DNA of 64,000 nucleotides from Mesorhizobium sp. Pch-S (GCF_004136315.1 NZ_CP029562.1:2356001-2420000), one strand, 5' to 3'. Counted from the stretch's first letter, positions 27,449 to 37,391 are shown. Numbers and translations are program-made. The notes: generated by a model from the sequence alone, not told the origin.

Positions 27449-28326
27449 GGCATTTTACCTCCGTCGAAGCACTCATCGATGCCGCCGCCCATGGCGTGCT
27501 GGACCGGTTGCCGGCGCGCGGCATTTCGGGCGCCGCGATCGAGTTCCTCGTCTTTGGCCTTAAACAGGGCTGGGCGTGCCTGTTCGGCGGAGCAATGCTT
27601 GCCCTTATCATGGCCACCAAATTCTGGTGGCCGGATCATGCCTGGCTTGCCCGCTACGACTTTCTGTTCCTGGCGGCATTGACGATCCAACTCGCCATGC
27701 TCGCTTTCAAGCTGGAAACCTGGTCCGAAGCCAAGGTCATCCTGGTCTTCCACGTCGTCGGCACGATCATGGAGATCTTCAAGACCTCGGCCGGATCTTG
27801 GATCTATCCCGAGGAAGCTTTCTTCCGCATCGGTGGCGTGCCGTTGTTCTCCGGCTTCATGTATGCCGCCGTCGGTTCCTATCTGGCACGTGTCAGCCGC
27901 ATCTTCGACATGCGCTACACCCGTTATCCGCCACTATGGGCAACAGCGCTGCTTGCCGCCGCGATCTACGTCAACTTCTTCGCACATCACTTCACGGTCG
28001 ACATCCGCTACGGCCTGTTCGCGGCCACGGCCATCCTCTACTTCAGGACGACGGTGCATTACCGCGTCTTCCGTTTCCGCCACCGCATGCCGCTGCTGCT
28101 TGGGTTCCTGCTGGTCTCGCTGTTCATCTGGTTCGCCGAGAACATCGGCACATGGTCACGCGCCTGGATCTACCCGAACCAGAACGAGGGCTGGGCGCCG
28201 GTCTCCATCCAGAAACTCGGCGCCTGGTATCTTTTGATGATCATCTCGTTCGTTCTGGTCACACTCGTGCACCGGCCGCGAACGATGGACGAGATCGAAC
28301 CGAAAGCCGCGCCTCAGAGCGTGTAG
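27445..28326 (+). CDS. DUF817 integral membrane protein (YoaT-like)
   Basis: The protein has 293 residues, starting with TTG at 27445 that shares bases with the previous stop. It has about eight membrane helices. Conserved-looking blocks are LKQGWACLFGG, KLETWSEAKVILVFHVVGTI, GSWIYPEEAFFRIGGVPLFS, GFMYAAVGSYLARVSR, NFFAHHFTVDIRYGLFAA and WFAENIGTWSRAWIYPNQ, the hallmarks of DUF817. Function is not known. Translational coupling to a pyrimidine nucleotidase is notable. Its last 13 bases overlap tail-to-tail with the LOG gene on the other strand. Confidence 0.85.
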   Translation: MRHFTSVEALIDAAAHGVLDRLPARGISGAAIEFLVFGLKQGWACLFGGAMLALIMATKFWWPDHAWLARYDFLFLAALTIQLAMLAFKLETWSEAKVILVFHVVGTIMEIFKTSAGSWIYPEEAFFRIGGVPLFSGFMYAAVGSYLARVSRIFDMRYTRYPPLWATALLAAAIYVNFFAHHFTVDIRYGLFAATAILYFRTTVHYRVFRFRHRMPLLLGFLLVSLFIWFAENIGTWSRAWIYPNQNEGWAPVSIQKLGAWYLLMIISFVLVTLVHRPRTMDEIEPKAAPQSV

Positions 28327-29159
28327 AAGCGGCGAATGATGTCCCAGGCCTCGTCGGCGGTATCGACGAAATCGATGATGTCCTGGTCACCTGGCGTGAT
28401 CGTGCCCTGCTCGGCCAGATAGTCAAGGTCGATGGCACGCTGCCAGAACTCCTTGCCGAACAGGATCACCGGCACGCGCTCCATGCGCCCGGTCTGGATC
28501 AGTGTCAGCGTTTCGAAGAACTCGTCCATGGTGCCAAAACCACCGGGGAAAACCGCCACGGCCTTTGCCCGCATGACAAAATGCATCTTGCGGATGGCGA
28601 AGTAGTGGAAGTTGAAACATAGCTCCGGTGTCACATAGGGGTTGGGCGCCTGTTCATGCGGCAACACGATGTTGAGGCCGATCGACGGCGCCCCGACATC
28701 GTCGGCGCCGCGGTTGCCGGCCTCCATCACGCCTGGCCCGCCACCTGTGACGACGACGAACTCGCGATAATAGGACGCAGCCGAGTGCTGCGAGCACAGG
28801 CGAGCAAACTTGCGCGCCTCTTCATAATAGCGGCTGTTCTTTTCAAGGTTGCGTTTCTGCGTTTCGTTCTTTGCCGCCCAGGCCTCGCCACCGGGCTCCG
28901 GAATACGGGCGCCGCCGAACAGAATGACTGTGGAGCGGATGCCGCGCTCAGCCAGGATCATCTCCGGCTTCAGCAATTCAAGCTGCAGCCGCACCGGCCT
29001 CAGCTCGCGCCGCGTCATGAATTCTTCGTCATTCCAGGCGAGACGGTAGGTCGAAGCGCGCGTCTGCGGCGTGTCGGGTACGCTGCGGGCACGTTCCAGG
29101 TCTTCATCCGAGTGAGGCAGGGGCGTCCAGCCCGTCTTTTCCATTGGGTTCATATCCAC
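28314..29159 (-). CDS. LOG-family protein (TIGR00730 type, possible cytokinin riboside 5'-monophosphate phosphoribohydrolase)
   Basis: The protein has 281 residues, longer than minimal LOG proteins because of an N-terminal extension of about 75 residues. The Rossmann core starts STVILFGGARIPEPGG. The two family motifs are GGGPGVMEAGNRGA (139-152) and PGGFGTMDEFFE (205-216), which form the nucleotide-hydrolysing site. Members release free base from nucleoside monophosphates, and in plant-associated bacteria this can yield cytokinins. In housekeeping contexts the role is probably nucleotide salvage or clean-up. Older annotation as lysine decarboxylase is wrong for this family. Confidence 0.88.
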   Translation of the reverse strand: MDMNPMEKTGWTPLPHSDEDLERARSVPDTPQTRASTYRLAWNDEEFMTRRELRPVRLQLELLKPEMILAERGIRSTVILFGGARIPEPGGEAWAAKNETQKRNLEKNSRYYEEARKFARLCSQHSAASYYREFVVVTGGGPGVMEAGNRGADDVGAPSIGLNIVLPHEQAPNPYVTPELCFNFHYFAIRKMHFVMRAKAVAVFPGGFGTMDEFFETLTLIQTGRMERVPVILFGKEFWQRAIDLDYLAEQGTITPGDQDIIDFVDTADEAWDIIRRFYTL

Positions 29160-29292
29160 CCGTCCAAATCCCTTTCAAGCGTCGTCCCATGACGCAGCTG
29201 CGATTGACCCTCACATTCCCTTCAAATAGGGTCCGCGCGGCTTTCAAACAGGTTAAGAGCCTGCCTTTCACAGCGTTGTAACGGAGCATTTG

Positions 29293-30147
29293 ATGTCGAA
29301 GCCCGATCTGGCGAGCCTTGAAAAGACCCTCGACAAGGCTTTCGAGGAGCGCGACGGCATTTCGACCGCGACTCGCGGTGAAGTGCGCGACGCCATCGAA
29401 TCAGCGCTGGAACTGCTCGACAAAGGCACCGCGCGCGTTGCCGAACGGCAAGCCGATGGCCAGTGGAAGGTCAACCAGTGGCTGAAGAAGGCCGTGCTGC
29501 TCTCGTTCCGCCTGAAGCCGATGGAACTGATCTCAGGTGCGCCCGGCGGTGCCTCCTGGTGGGACAAGGTCCCCTCGAAGTTCGACGGCTGGGGCCCGCT
29601 CGAATTCGAAAAGGCCGGGTTCCGCGCCGTGCCATCCGCGGTGGTGCGTCGCTCGGCCTATGTCGCTCCGGGTGCGGTGCTGATGCCTTCCTTCGTCAAT
29701 GTCGGCGCCTATGTCGACAGCGGCACCATGGTCGACACCTGGGCCTCGGTCGGCTCCTGCGCGCAGATCGGCAAGAATGTGCATCTCTCCGGCGGCGTCG
29801 GTATCGGCGGCGTCCTGGAACCGATGCAGGCCGGCCCGACCATCATCGAGGACAACTGCTTCATCGGCGCGCGTTCGGAAGTGGTCGAGGGCTGCATCGT
29901 GCGAGAAGGCGCGGTGCTCGGCATGGGCGTGTTCATCGGCAAGTCGACCAAGATCATCGACCGCGCCACCGGCGAGGTCTTCTATGGTGAAGTACCCGCC
30001 AACGCCGTGGTGGTGGCTGGATCCCTGCCGGGCAAGCCATTGCCGAACGGCGAACCCGGTCCAAGCCTCTACTGCGCCGTCATCGTCAAGCGCGTCGACG
30101 CCAAGACCCGGGAAAAGACGTCCATCAACGAACTGTTGCGCGACTGA
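29293..30147 (+). CDS. dapD: 2,3,4,5-tetrahydropyridine-2,6-dicarboxylate N-succinyltransferase
   Basis: The protein has 284 residues from the ATG at 29293, with ACGGAG about 6 bases upstream. An N-terminal helical domain ([17 protein letters not shown]) is followed by the hexapeptide left-handed helix ([60 protein letters not shown], then ARSEVVEGC). These are diagnostic DapD sequences. It catalyses the succinyl-transfer step of the lysine/diaminopimelate pathway, and dapE (the desuccinylase) lies 2.8 kb downstream. Confidence 0.97.
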   Translation: MSKPDLASLEKTLDKAFEERDGISTATRGEVRDAIESALELLDKGTARVAERQADGQWKVNQWLKKAVLLSFRLKPMELISGAPGGASWWDKVPSKFDGWGPLEFEKAGFRAVPSAVVRRSAYVAPGAVLMPSFVNVGAYVDSGTMVDTWASVGSCAQIGKNVHLSGGVGIGGVLEPMQAGPTIIEDNCFIGARSEVVEGCIVREGAVLGMGVFIGKSTKIIDRATGEVFYGEVPANAVVVAGSLPGKPLPNGEPGPSLYCAVIVKRVDAKTREKTSINELLRD

Positions 30148-30158
30148 ACGGTGATCGT

Positions 30159-30518
30159 GTGAGCCTTCAGCAGACGCTCTGGACATTTTTCGGATTCAAC
30201 GGCCGACTGAGCCGGCAAGCCTTTGCGCTTGCCGGACTGCTGCTCTACGTCATCCGCTCCTATCCGATCTATCGTCTCTACACCGCCCCCGATCAGGCCT
30301 CGATGGAACAATGGGCTTCAGTGTTCCTGGTGGTGCTCGGCGTGTTGATCCTGTCTCATCTCGCACTTGCTGCAAAGCGGCTGCATGATTTCGACAGGAC
30401 CGGCTGGTACGGCCTGTTCTTCATCATCGGCGATATCATTGTCTTTATTCTGCTCTGCCTGCCGCAGGGAACACGAGGCGCAAATCGCTACGGCAGGGAG
30501 ACCAACGCTCCGGCCTGA
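30159..30518 (+). CDS. DUF805 small membrane protein
   Basis: The protein has 119 residues from a GTG at 30159, 11 bases after dapD. It has the DUF805 pattern: WTFFGFNGRLSRQAF at the start, about three membrane helices, AKRLHDFDRTGWYGLFFIIG, and a C-terminal GTRGANRYG. Function is unknown. The gene is probably co-transcribed with dapD. Confidence 0.88.
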   Translation: MSLQQTLWTFFGFNGRLSRQAFALAGLLLYVIRSYPIYRLYTAPDQASMEQWASVFLVVLGVLILSHLALAAKRLHDFDRTGWYGLFFIIGDIIVFILLCLPQGTRGANRYGRETNAPA

Positions 30519-30587
30519 CGAAACGTCGATATTCTCACTGCTGTTCTTGTCGCTATAATGGAATCCTAAGAGATTCTTAGCCGATCC

Positions 30588-31811
30588 ATGCAAGATGGAA
30601 CGGATGTTGTAGCGACATCTCAGGGGGAACGACTGTCAGACCCGACAAAAGTTCTCGGCAGCAGCCTCTCCAGGCGAGCAGCGCGCCTTTTTGACTGGTT
30701 CTCGACTCCGCTGGAGGACGAGGCCAAGGCTGTCCGCTCCCGTTTCCTCGAAACGACCTACGATCGCAAGTTCGCCATCCTCTTTGCCAGCCTGAGCGTG
30801 CTTGTCCTTGCCGGTACGACAATCGTACTGACAGGCGCCTGGTGGCCCTGGGTGTGGATCGCCGCCGAACTTGTGTTGCTGGCTGTGCGGTTCATGTTGA
30901 TCATACGCTGCGAGCTTGCGCGGCTGCATGGTGAAAACCCGCCTCTCGGTGCACTCATGACGGCGGGAGGTGCCTGGTCAGCCGTCTTTGGCCTCGGCTG
31001 CTTCGGCTGCATCGCAAGCGAGAACCTGGTTCTTTCGGTGCTGGCCGGGCTGAACGTTGCCGGCGTTGTCGGTGTCGTCTCCTCACGCAATGCCGCGACA
31101 CCGCGTTATGCAATCCTTGTCATGCTGCTGGTCAGCCTGCCCTTCATGGTGGGCGCGCTGCTTTCACCGCAACCCGGCATGTGGGTGGTCGGCCTGCAGA
31201 TGCCATTCTATGTCGCCGGCATCATCGGCGTCCTCGTGCACAACCACGCCATCAGCGTGCGCATGATCCGGGCGGAACTCGACAACCGGGATCTTGCGGT
31301 GAGAGACGCCCTGACGGGTCTGCCCAACCGCATCCTCATGCAGGAGGAGCTGCATCGGATGTGCAATCAGCTGGCCGTACAGGCAGCCAATGGCGGCAAG
31401 CCGTTCGTCGTGCTCAGCATGGATCTCGACGGCTTCAAATACGTCAACGACAACCATGGCCACACCGCTGGCGACCGGCTGCTGCGCCTCGTTGGAGACA
31501 GGCTGAGAAAGACCTTCCGTTCCACCGACATGGTGTTCCGCATCGGTGGCGATGAATTCGTCGTACTCTTGCCCGCAACATCGGAAATCGAAGCCGCCCA
31601 TCTCGCCAAACGGGCGATCGACACGATTTCCGAGCCTTTCGACATCGATGTTGCTGCCGCGGCCTATATCGGCCTCAGCGTCGGCAGCGCGCGTGCACCC
31701 GTGGATGGCGACACAGCGGAGCAGCTGCTGACCTGTTCCGATCTGGCGCTCTACGAAGCCAAGCGCGCCGGAAAAGGCCGGCACCGGGCACATCTGCCCA
31801 GCGCATCCTGA
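30588..31811 (+). CDS. Multi-pass membrane diguanylate cyclase (GGDEF domain)
   Basis: The protein has 407 residues. After a soluble N-terminal tail of about 60 residues there are roughly six membrane helices (about 62-225), then a short helix and a GGDEF domain starting DALTGLPNRILMQEEL. The active-site loop is FRIGGDEFVVLL, so it should be catalytic. DLDGFKYVNDNHGHTAGDRL is the preceding metal and GTP-binding part. There is no EAL domain. This is the second cyclic di-GMP cyclase in the window. It follows the DUF805 gene by 69 bases. Confidence 0.92.
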   Translation: MQDGTDVVATSQGERLSDPTKVLGSSLSRRAARLFDWFSTPLEDEAKAVRSRFLETTYDRKFAILFASLSVLVLAGTTIVLTGAWWPWVWIAAELVLLAVRFMLIIRCELARLHGENPPLGALMTAGGAWSAVFGLGCFGCIASENLVLSVLAGLNVAGVVGVVSSRNAATPRYAILVMLLVSLPFMVGALLSPQPGMWVVGLQMPFYVAGIIGVLVHNHAISVRMIRAELDNRDLAVRDALTGLPNRILMQEELHRMCNQLAVQAANGGKPFVVLSMDLDGFKYVNDNHGHTAGDRLLRLVGDRLRKTFRSTDMVFRIGGDEFVVLLPATSEIEAAHLAKRAIDTISEPFDIDVAAAAYIGLSVGSARAPVDGDTAEQLLTCSDLALYEAKRAGKGRHRAHLPSAS

Positions 31812-31819
31812 AAGAGCGG

Positions 31820-32839
31820 CTAGGCCTGCTCGATCGTGCTGGCCGCCAATTTCGGCGACCCCTGGCCCCGCTCTTCCGCTTCCCTCACCAGAGCGGCTAT
31901 GCGCTCGACCAAGGGCGCCCGCACGCCGCTTCTTGCGGCAAGCCGCAGGATCGCGCCCTGCAACTCGTCGATTTCGGTCCTGCGACCCTGCTGCAGATCC
32001 TCCCACATCGACGAGCGCGCCTGCGGATCGATCGCCAGCATCCGCCTGGCCAGACGCAGGAAAACGAAGTTCGGCAATCTCAGGATCGTCGGCAGCAGCG
32101 CTGACGGTGGACCGGCAACGCGACCCGGCCTGATGCCCGCTGCCTTCATCGCCGTGAGCGCCTCATCGATCTGCCTGGCCAGAAGCAAGCGCCATCGACG
32201 GTCCGCAAGTTCGGTCGACAGAGGCAGATCGGACAGTGCCACAAGCGCGTTGTTGAGATTGAAGAGCAGCTTGCCCCATTGCACCGAGCGCATGTCGGCA
32301 TGCGTGGCCGTTGCGAAGCCTTCAACATCCAGCAGGGTCGAAATTCCCGGTGCACCGCTCTCGACCAGGACGGTTCCCTCGCTGGCGCGGTGCACCCGGA
32401 ATGGGGTCTCACCCTCCTGCTGCACGACATTGAAAGGCACCATGCCCGCCAACACCCGTCGGCCGTCCACGGTCGCGGCCAGGCGGGCGGCATTGTCGAC
32501 ACCGTTCTGCAGGCTGACAACGATCGCGTGGGTGGGTGCGTACGCCGCAATCTGCCTGCCGATCTCTTCCGTCGCGCCGCTCTTGGTGGTGACGAGCACG
32601 ATGTCCGCACCGTTGAGGGCCGCTTCGGCACGCGTCTCGACGGCGAAAGCTGCCTGGCTGAGCCGCCTGTCGCGCTTTTCGAGATCAGTGACACGCAGGC
32701 CGCCGCGCAACAGGGCCTGCTCTATTCGCGGCCGGACCAGCAGCGTCACCTTGCGTCCCGCCAGTGCCAGGCACCCACCGGCGTAGCAGCCAATGCTGCC
32801 GGCGCCGGCGACAACAACGGACGCGTCACGCAATGTCAT
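31820..32839 (-). CDS. 2-dehydropantoate 2-reductase-family oxidoreductase (ApbA/PanE type)
   Basis: The protein has 339 residues from the ATG at 32839, chosen over 32860 because GGAG lies 6-9 bases upstream of it. The Rossmann N-terminus is VVVAGAGSIGCYAGGCLALAG and is followed by LLVRP. TKSGATEE and VVSLQNGVDNAARLA match ApbA/PanE, and the C-terminal helical domain has the catalytic-type Lys in SVQWGKLLFNLNNALVALSD. It would reduce 2-ketopantoate or a similar ketoacid using NADPH. Paralogues of this family are common, so panE itself is not certain. It is divergent from dapE. Confidence 0.82.
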   Translation of the reverse strand: MTLRDASVVVAGAGSIGCYAGGCLALAGRKVTLLVRPRIEQALLRGGLRVTDLEKRDRRLSQAAFAVETRAEAALNGADIVLVTTKSGATEEIGRQIAAYAPTHAIVVSLQNGVDNAARLAATVDGRRVLAGMVPFNVVQQEGETPFRVHRASEGTVLVESGAPGISTLLDVEGFATATHADMRSVQWGKLLFNLNNALVALSDLPLSTELADRRWRLLLARQIDEALTAMKAAGIRPGRVAGPPSALLPTILRLPNFVFLRLARRMLAIDPQARSSMWEDLQQGRRTEIDELQGAILRLAARSGVRAPLVERIAALVREAEERGQGSPKLAASTIEQA

Positions 32840-32978
32840 CGCAATCTCCGAGCAAGGCACAACAGCTAGGTGGCTATCGGCCTATTGTTGACCAGATCAA
32901 GCAGGCTTGCCAAGAACCGCAGGCCCTGCCGCTTCAAGGGCCGTGACACGATCCCATCTTTCGAATAACGCTGCGCAC

Positions 32979-34166
32979 ATGACCCTGCCGACCGATCCTG
33001 CCCAGAATCTCGCCGCCCTCATTCGTTGCCCGTCGGTGACGCCGGCAGAGGGTGGCGCCTTGTCGTCTCTGGAAGCCATGCTGAAGCCGCTCGGCTTCGC
33101 CATCGAGCGCCCGGTTTTCAAGGAAGACGGCACGCCCGACGTCGAGAACCTCTATGCACGGCGTTCCGGCAATGGCCCGCATCTGATGTTCGCCGGTCAC
33201 ACCGATGTGGTGCCCGTCGGTGACGAGGCGGCGTGGACACATCCGCCCTTTTCGGCGGCGATCGCCAACGGTGAGATGTATGGCCGCGGTGCGGTCGACA
33301 TGAAGGGCGGCATCGCCTGTTTCATTGCCGCGCTCGCCCGCCATATCGCGGAGAAAGGCGCTCCCAAGGGCTCGGTTTCGTTGCTGATCACCGGCGATGA
33401 GGAAGGCCCCTCGATCAATGGCACGGTGAAGCTTCTGGAATGGGCCGCCGCCAAAGGCGAAACCTGGGATGCCTCGATCGTTGGCGAGCCCACCAACCCG
33501 GACGTGCTCGGCGACATGATCAAGATCGGTCGCCGCGGCTCGCTGTCGGGAACAGTGACCGTCAACGGCCGCCAGGGCCACGTCGCTTATCCACACCTCG
33601 CGGACAATCCGGTGCGCGGCCTGATGACGCTCACCGACGCGCTGCTGAATCCCGTCTTTGACAAGGGCACGAAGGATTTCCAGCCGACCAATCTCGAAGT
33701 CACGTCGATCGACGTCGGCAACCCTGCCACCAACGTCATCCCGGCCAAGGCAAGCGCCACCTTCAACATTCGTTTCAATGACACCTGGGATGCGGAAACG
33801 GTGCAGGCCGAAATCCACAACAGGCTCGACACCGCCAGCGGTCGCAAGAAGTACCGCAAGGGTCGCAAGGAACCGATCGAGTTCGAACTCGTGTGGAAGG
33901 ATCGGCCGAGCCATGTCTTCCTGACACGCGACGACAAGCTGATCGACACACTGAGCGGCTCGATTGCCGCCGTCACCGGCCGCAAGCCGCAGCTGTCGAC
34001 GTCAGGGGGCACATCCGATGCCCGCTTCATCAAGGACTATTGCCCGGTGGTCGAATTCGGCCTGGTCGGCCAGACCATGCATATGGTGGACGAGCGCGTG
34101 GCACTGGACGATCTCGAAACGCTGACCGTGATCTATCAGCGTTTCATCGAGGACTGGTTCGGGTAG
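32979..34166 (+). CDS. dapE: Succinyl-diaminopimelate desuccinylase
   Basis: The protein has 395 residues from the ATG at 32979. Upstream in-frame codons back to 32907 lack family sequence. The M20 peptidase fold is clear: [24 protein letters not shown] with metal ligand His74 and catalytic Asp76, [11 protein letters not shown] with bridging Asp107, and [12 protein letters not shown] with Glu141/142. The C-terminal [10 protein letters not shown] with [18 protein letters not shown] is DapE-specific. It cleaves N-succinyl-LL-diaminopimelate in lysine and cell-wall biosynthesis. Confidence 0.97.
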   Translation: MTLPTDPAQNLAALIRCPSVTPAEGGALSSLEAMLKPLGFAIERPVFKEDGTPDVENLYARRSGNGPHLMFAGHTDVVPVGDEAAWTHPPFSAAIANGEMYGRGAVDMKGGIACFIAALARHIAEKGAPKGSVSLLITGDEEGPSINGTVKLLEWAAAKGETWDASIVGEPTNPDVLGDMIKIGRRGSLSGTVTVNGRQGHVAYPHLADNPVRGLMTLTDALLNPVFDKGTKDFQPTNLEVTSIDVGNPATNVIPAKASATFNIRFNDTWDAETVQAEIHNRLDTASGRKKYRKGRKEPIEFELVWKDRPSHVFLTRDDKLIDTLSGSIAAVTGRKPQLSTSGGTSDARFIKDYCPVVEFGLVGQTMHMVDERVALDDLETLTVIYQRFIEDWFG

Positions 34167-34177
34167 GCAGGCCGAGC

Positions 34178-34768
34178 ATGCTTTCAGCCGATGAAATCCA
34201 ATCGTCGCTGAACGGAGCCTGGCGTATGATGCTGGGCAAGGCCGACGGGCTGCGCCTGCTCGACCTGTCAGCGGACGGGTTCTGGAATTCCTTCTTTGCC
34301 ATTGCGGTGGCCATGCCCGCCTTGATCGTAGGCTGGGTCGGCGTTTCCAATGCGATCGGGGAAACCGCCGCCGACCGGTTCGAATTGTTGCTTAAACTGG
34401 CGCTCGTCGACATTGGCACCTGGGTACTGCCTCTGCTGGCGCTGGCCGCTGTAGCGCCGCGCGCAGGGCTGAGCAGTCGCTTCGTGCATTATGTGGTGGC
34501 AGGCAACTGGACTGGCGCCATCATCGCCTGGCTGATGTTGCCGGGTGCACTTTTGCGCATGCTTTTTCCTGCGGCGGACCAGGCGAGCGGCCTGCTTTCA
34601 TTGCTGCTCTTCCTGGTTTCGCTGGTGTTCAGCTGGCGCATGACCAACATCGCGATCGGCAAAGGCGCCGCAATGGCCACCGCGGTATTTGCCGGCATGT
34701 TCGCCGTCTCGCTGATCCTGCTGTTCATGCTGGAGAAGCTGCTCGACATACCCAGGCTTGGGGCCTAG
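34178..34768 (+). CDS. Integral membrane protein downstream of dapE, function unknown
   Basis: The protein has 196 residues from the ATG at 34178, 11 bases after dapE. The frame is open further upstream, but only inside dapE. It has five or six hydrophobic segments (FFAIAVAMPALIVGWVGVSN, LALVDIGTWVLPLLALAAVA, VVAGNWTGAIIAWLMLPGAL, LLSLLLFLVSLVFSW and a C-terminal pair). I recognise no named domain. The position after dapE appears conserved in Mesorhizobium-like genomes, from memory. It is probably co-transcribed with dapE. Confidence 0.8.
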   Translation: MLSADEIQSSLNGAWRMMLGKADGLRLLDLSADGFWNSFFAIAVAMPALIVGWVGVSNAIGETAADRFELLLKLALVDIGTWVLPLLALAAVAPRAGLSSRFVHYVVAGNWTGAIIAWLMLPGALLRMLFPAADQASGLLSLLLFLVSLVFSWRMTNIAIGKGAAMATAVFAGMFAVSLILLFMLEKLLDIPRLGA

Positions 34769-34802
34769 GGCCTTCTCCGAGTTCTTCGAACGCGGGACCG
34801 CT

Positions 34803-35995
34803 TCAGTCTTTTGTTTCTACCGGTGCGGTCCGCCAACTTCCGCCCGCCACGGCTATCAACATCAGAACAAGTGCCGCGAAAGCAGCAAACGCAAATCCCC
34901 GTGACGCATAGAGCGGACCAAAGCCGGTCGTTCCGGCAAACACGGCAAGATAAGTGACGGCGCTGTTCAGGCCCATGATGGTACCGCGGCGTGAAGGGTC
35001 GATCGCTGCCAGCCGCATGATCAGCACATTCAAGCCGAAGTGATTGGTAAGGCCCCACAGGAAGGTGAGCCCCAGCACCGCAAGGAAGCTGTCGCCCGCC
35101 AGCGCGAAACCGAGGTAGACCGCACCGACTGCCAGGAAAGCAAACGGCATCACGCGCCGAGGGCCCAACCGGTCGACGATGCCGTCGAGAAGAGCTGCCG
35201 CACCAAAACCGATGCCGTAGACCAGCGCCACGATGCCATTGGCGCTGACCGGCTCGCCGAGACCGTTGTGCAGATGATCGCCCAGATAGCCATAGATCCC
35301 GTAGAAGGCGCTCATGAACGCCGCGCAGGCGACGAGCAGCGGCTTGACACCGGCGATGCGCAGCGCAGCCAGCGGCTGAGGTACGGGACCGGTCGCAGGC
35401 ACGTCGCGTAGCGACTGACCTTCAAGGTGAGCGACGCGACAAGTGCAAGCATTGCCACGACCGCATAGACGGCACGCCAGTGCACATAGTCGGCCACCAC
35501 CGCCGACAGCGAAACACCGGCGACCATGCTCAACGTCCAGCCAGTCAGGACCAGGCCGATGGTGCGGCTCTCGCGTCCGGGCGGCGCCACCGCTGCGGCG
35601 CTGGCATAGATTGCCGGCAAAGCGATGCCGGAGGCGATGCCAGCCACCAGTTGCGCACCGACCAGCGCCGGCACGACGGGTGAAAGCGCGCTCAAGGCCA
35701 GTGCCAGCGCCAGTCCGAGAAGCGCCCACAGCAGCATGCGCCTTGCACCAAACCTGTCGACATGGCGCGCCATCAGAAGTGCACTCGCGGCCGTACCCAG
35801 CCCGAAGGCAGCCGACGCCGACATGACCAGCGCAACGCTCGAGCCGAATGTCCGCGCCACCTCCGGTGCGATCGGCCCAAGCACCAGCGAATTGGATCCA
35901 ATGACCGCAATGCAGAAAGTCAGCACATAGGCGACAGCCGGCAACCGCTCGACAGGTTCAGCAAACAAGGGTGATGATTGATCGGTCTTCGTCAT
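34803..35995 (-). pseudogene. MFS transporter interrupted by a one-base frameshift
   Basis: The frame starting at 35995 (MTKTDQSSPLFAEPVERLPA) gives the first six membrane helices of an MFS protein, with GARRMLLWALLG and PAIYASAAAVAPPGRESRTI, up to LVASLTLK. A second frame then continues with EGQSLRDVPATGPVPQPLAA, LRIAGVKPLLVACAAFMSAF and five or six more helices to 34803. Both halves are full quality, and one extra base near 35400-35430 would give a normal 397-residue transporter. The switch is not in a long homopolymer. The gene is divergent from an Lrp-type regulator across a 15-base palindrome. It is either recently inactivated or carries a sequence error. Confidence 0.75.
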
Positions 35996-36008
35996 GGATG
36001 CATGATGA

Positions 36009-36023
36009 CGGAATGACATTCCG
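36009..36023. promoter_or_regulatory. Perfect 15-base palindrome CGGAATGACATTCCG, likely Lrp-type operator
   Basis: CGGAATG-A-CATTCCG lies in the 48-base gap between the divergent MFS gene (start 35995) and the Lrp/AsnC gene (start 36044). With so short a gap, a single dimer could cover both promoters. Lrp/AsnC proteins often bind such 13-15 base palindromes. The link is positional. Confidence 0.55.
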
Positions 36024-36043
36024 CAACAAGAGGAATTTCGACG

Positions 36044-36619
36044 ATGAAGCAAGAAACAGATGACGTTCGGCAAAACAGCGTTCCGGAGCGGGACCTGGAC
36101 GATATGGACCGAAAGCTATTAGGCGCGCTCTGCGAGGATGCCACCGTCAGCTATGCCGAACTCGGCGAGAAGGTCGGGCTTTCGGCACCGGCCGCGCATG
36201 AACGCGTGAAGCGGCTGCGGCGCAGCCGCGCGATCCGCAGCACTTCGGTGCTGATCGATCCCGTAGCCGTCAACAAGCCGTTGCTCGCCTTCGTCCATGT
36301 CGACACGCGCGGCTGGGGCAAGACGCCGGAGTTGATGGCGATCTCCGCCTATCCGGAAGTGGAAGAGATCCACTCGGTCGCCGGCGACGCCTGCATGCTG
36401 CTGAAGGTTCGCGCCAGGGATACGCGCGCGCTGGAGGGGTTGCTGGCCAGGCTCTATGACACGCCGGGTGTCGTGACCACACGCAGTTATGTGGTCTTGT
36501 CGACTTACCTGGAACGACCGGTGCAACCCGGCTCGACCAGTGTCTGGCCGATGCCGAGCCACATGGCACAACCGATCGAGCACCGGCGCAGCATCGATGC
36601 GATAGCCAGGAGCGAGTAG
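36044..36619 (+). CDS. Lrp/AsnC-family transcriptional regulator
   Basis: The protein has 191 residues, longer than the usual 150-165 because of an N-terminal tail and a C-terminal extension of about 30 residues. The helix-turn-helix is DMDRKLLGALCEDATVSYAE then LGEKVGLSAPAAHERVKRL. The RAM effector domain has YPEVEEIHSVAGDACMLLKV. It faces the MFS gene across a 15-base palindrome and probably controls it. If that transporter is truly broken, the regulator may have lost its main target. Confidence 0.9.
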   Translation: MKQETDDVRQNSVPERDLDDMDRKLLGALCEDATVSYAELGEKVGLSAPAAHERVKRLRRSRAIRSTSVLIDPVAVNKPLLAFVHVDTRGWGKTPELMAISAYPEVEEIHSVAGDACMLLKVRARDTRALEGLLARLYDTPGVVTTRSYVVLSTYLERPVQPGSTSVWPMPSHMAQPIEHRRSIDAIARSE

Positions 36620-36626
36620 AGACGGA

Positions 36627-37382
36627 TCAGGATGCGGGGTAGTCGACGCCAGTGAGGAACAGACCGTCGGGCGGAGCGACCTGGCCACAGGCCGCACGGT
36701 CCCGCGCTTCCAGGGCAGCCTTGAGATCGCCGGCGGTCCATGCGCCTTCGCCGACGCGCTTCAGCGAACCGACCATCGAGCGGACCTGATTGTGCAGGAA
36801 CGAGCGCGCCGAGGTGCGGACTTCGATCGTCTCGTCCTGCCGCGTGACATCGAGCCGCTCCAGCGTGCGCAACGGGCTGTTGGCCTGACATTGCGTGGAA
36901 CGGAAGGTGGTGAAATCGTGCCGGCCCAGCAGAACCTTCGCCGCCTCATGCATGGCTTCGGCATCGAGCCGCTTCGGCACCCACCATACCTTGCCCATGT
37001 CCAGCGCCGGCGGGGCGCGACGATTGGCTATGCGGTAGAGATAGTGCCGGCCGACTGCCGAGAAACGCGCATCGAAATCATCCGACACCGCAGTCGCGCC
37101 CAATATGGCGACCCGCTCCCCGGCTCGCTGCAGATAGGCGTTGACGGCGTCGCGCACCGTATCGGCCGGCCATGCCTTGCTCAGATCCGCATGCGCGACC
37201 TGCGCCGTGGCGTGCACGCCAGCATCGGTACGGCCAGCGCCCCGGATGGAGATCGCATCGCCGCAGAAACGTTCGATCGCCTGTTCGATCGCGGCCTGCA
37301 CCGAATGCTGGCCGGCAGCCTGCCGCTGCCAGCCTGAATAGGGCCCGCCGTCATACTCGATGTCGAGGCGATAGCGGGGCAC
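36627..37382 (-). CDS. truA: tRNA pseudouridine(38-40) synthase
   Basis: The protein has 251 residues. It starts [20 protein letters not shown] and carries the catalytic Asp in [30 protein letters not shown] is the conserved C-terminal block. It modifies uridines 38-40 in the tRNA anticodon arm. It is the last gene of a minus-strand group def-fmt-GNAT-truA and ends 7 bases from the convergent Lrp gene. Confidence 0.97.
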   Translation of the reverse strand: MPRYRLDIEYDGGPYSGWQRQAAGQHSVQAAIEQAIERFCGDAISIRGAGRTDAGVHATAQVAHADLSKAWPADTVRDAVNAYLQRAGERVAILGATAVSDDFDARFSAVGRHYLYRIANRRAPPALDMGKVWWVPKRLDAEAMHEAAKVLLGRHDFTTFRSTQCQANSPLRTLERLDVTRQDETIEVRTSARSFLHNQVRSMVGSLKRVGEGAWTAGDLKAALEARDRAACGQVAPPDGLFLTGVDYPAS

Positions 37383-37391
37383 GTCTTGACG

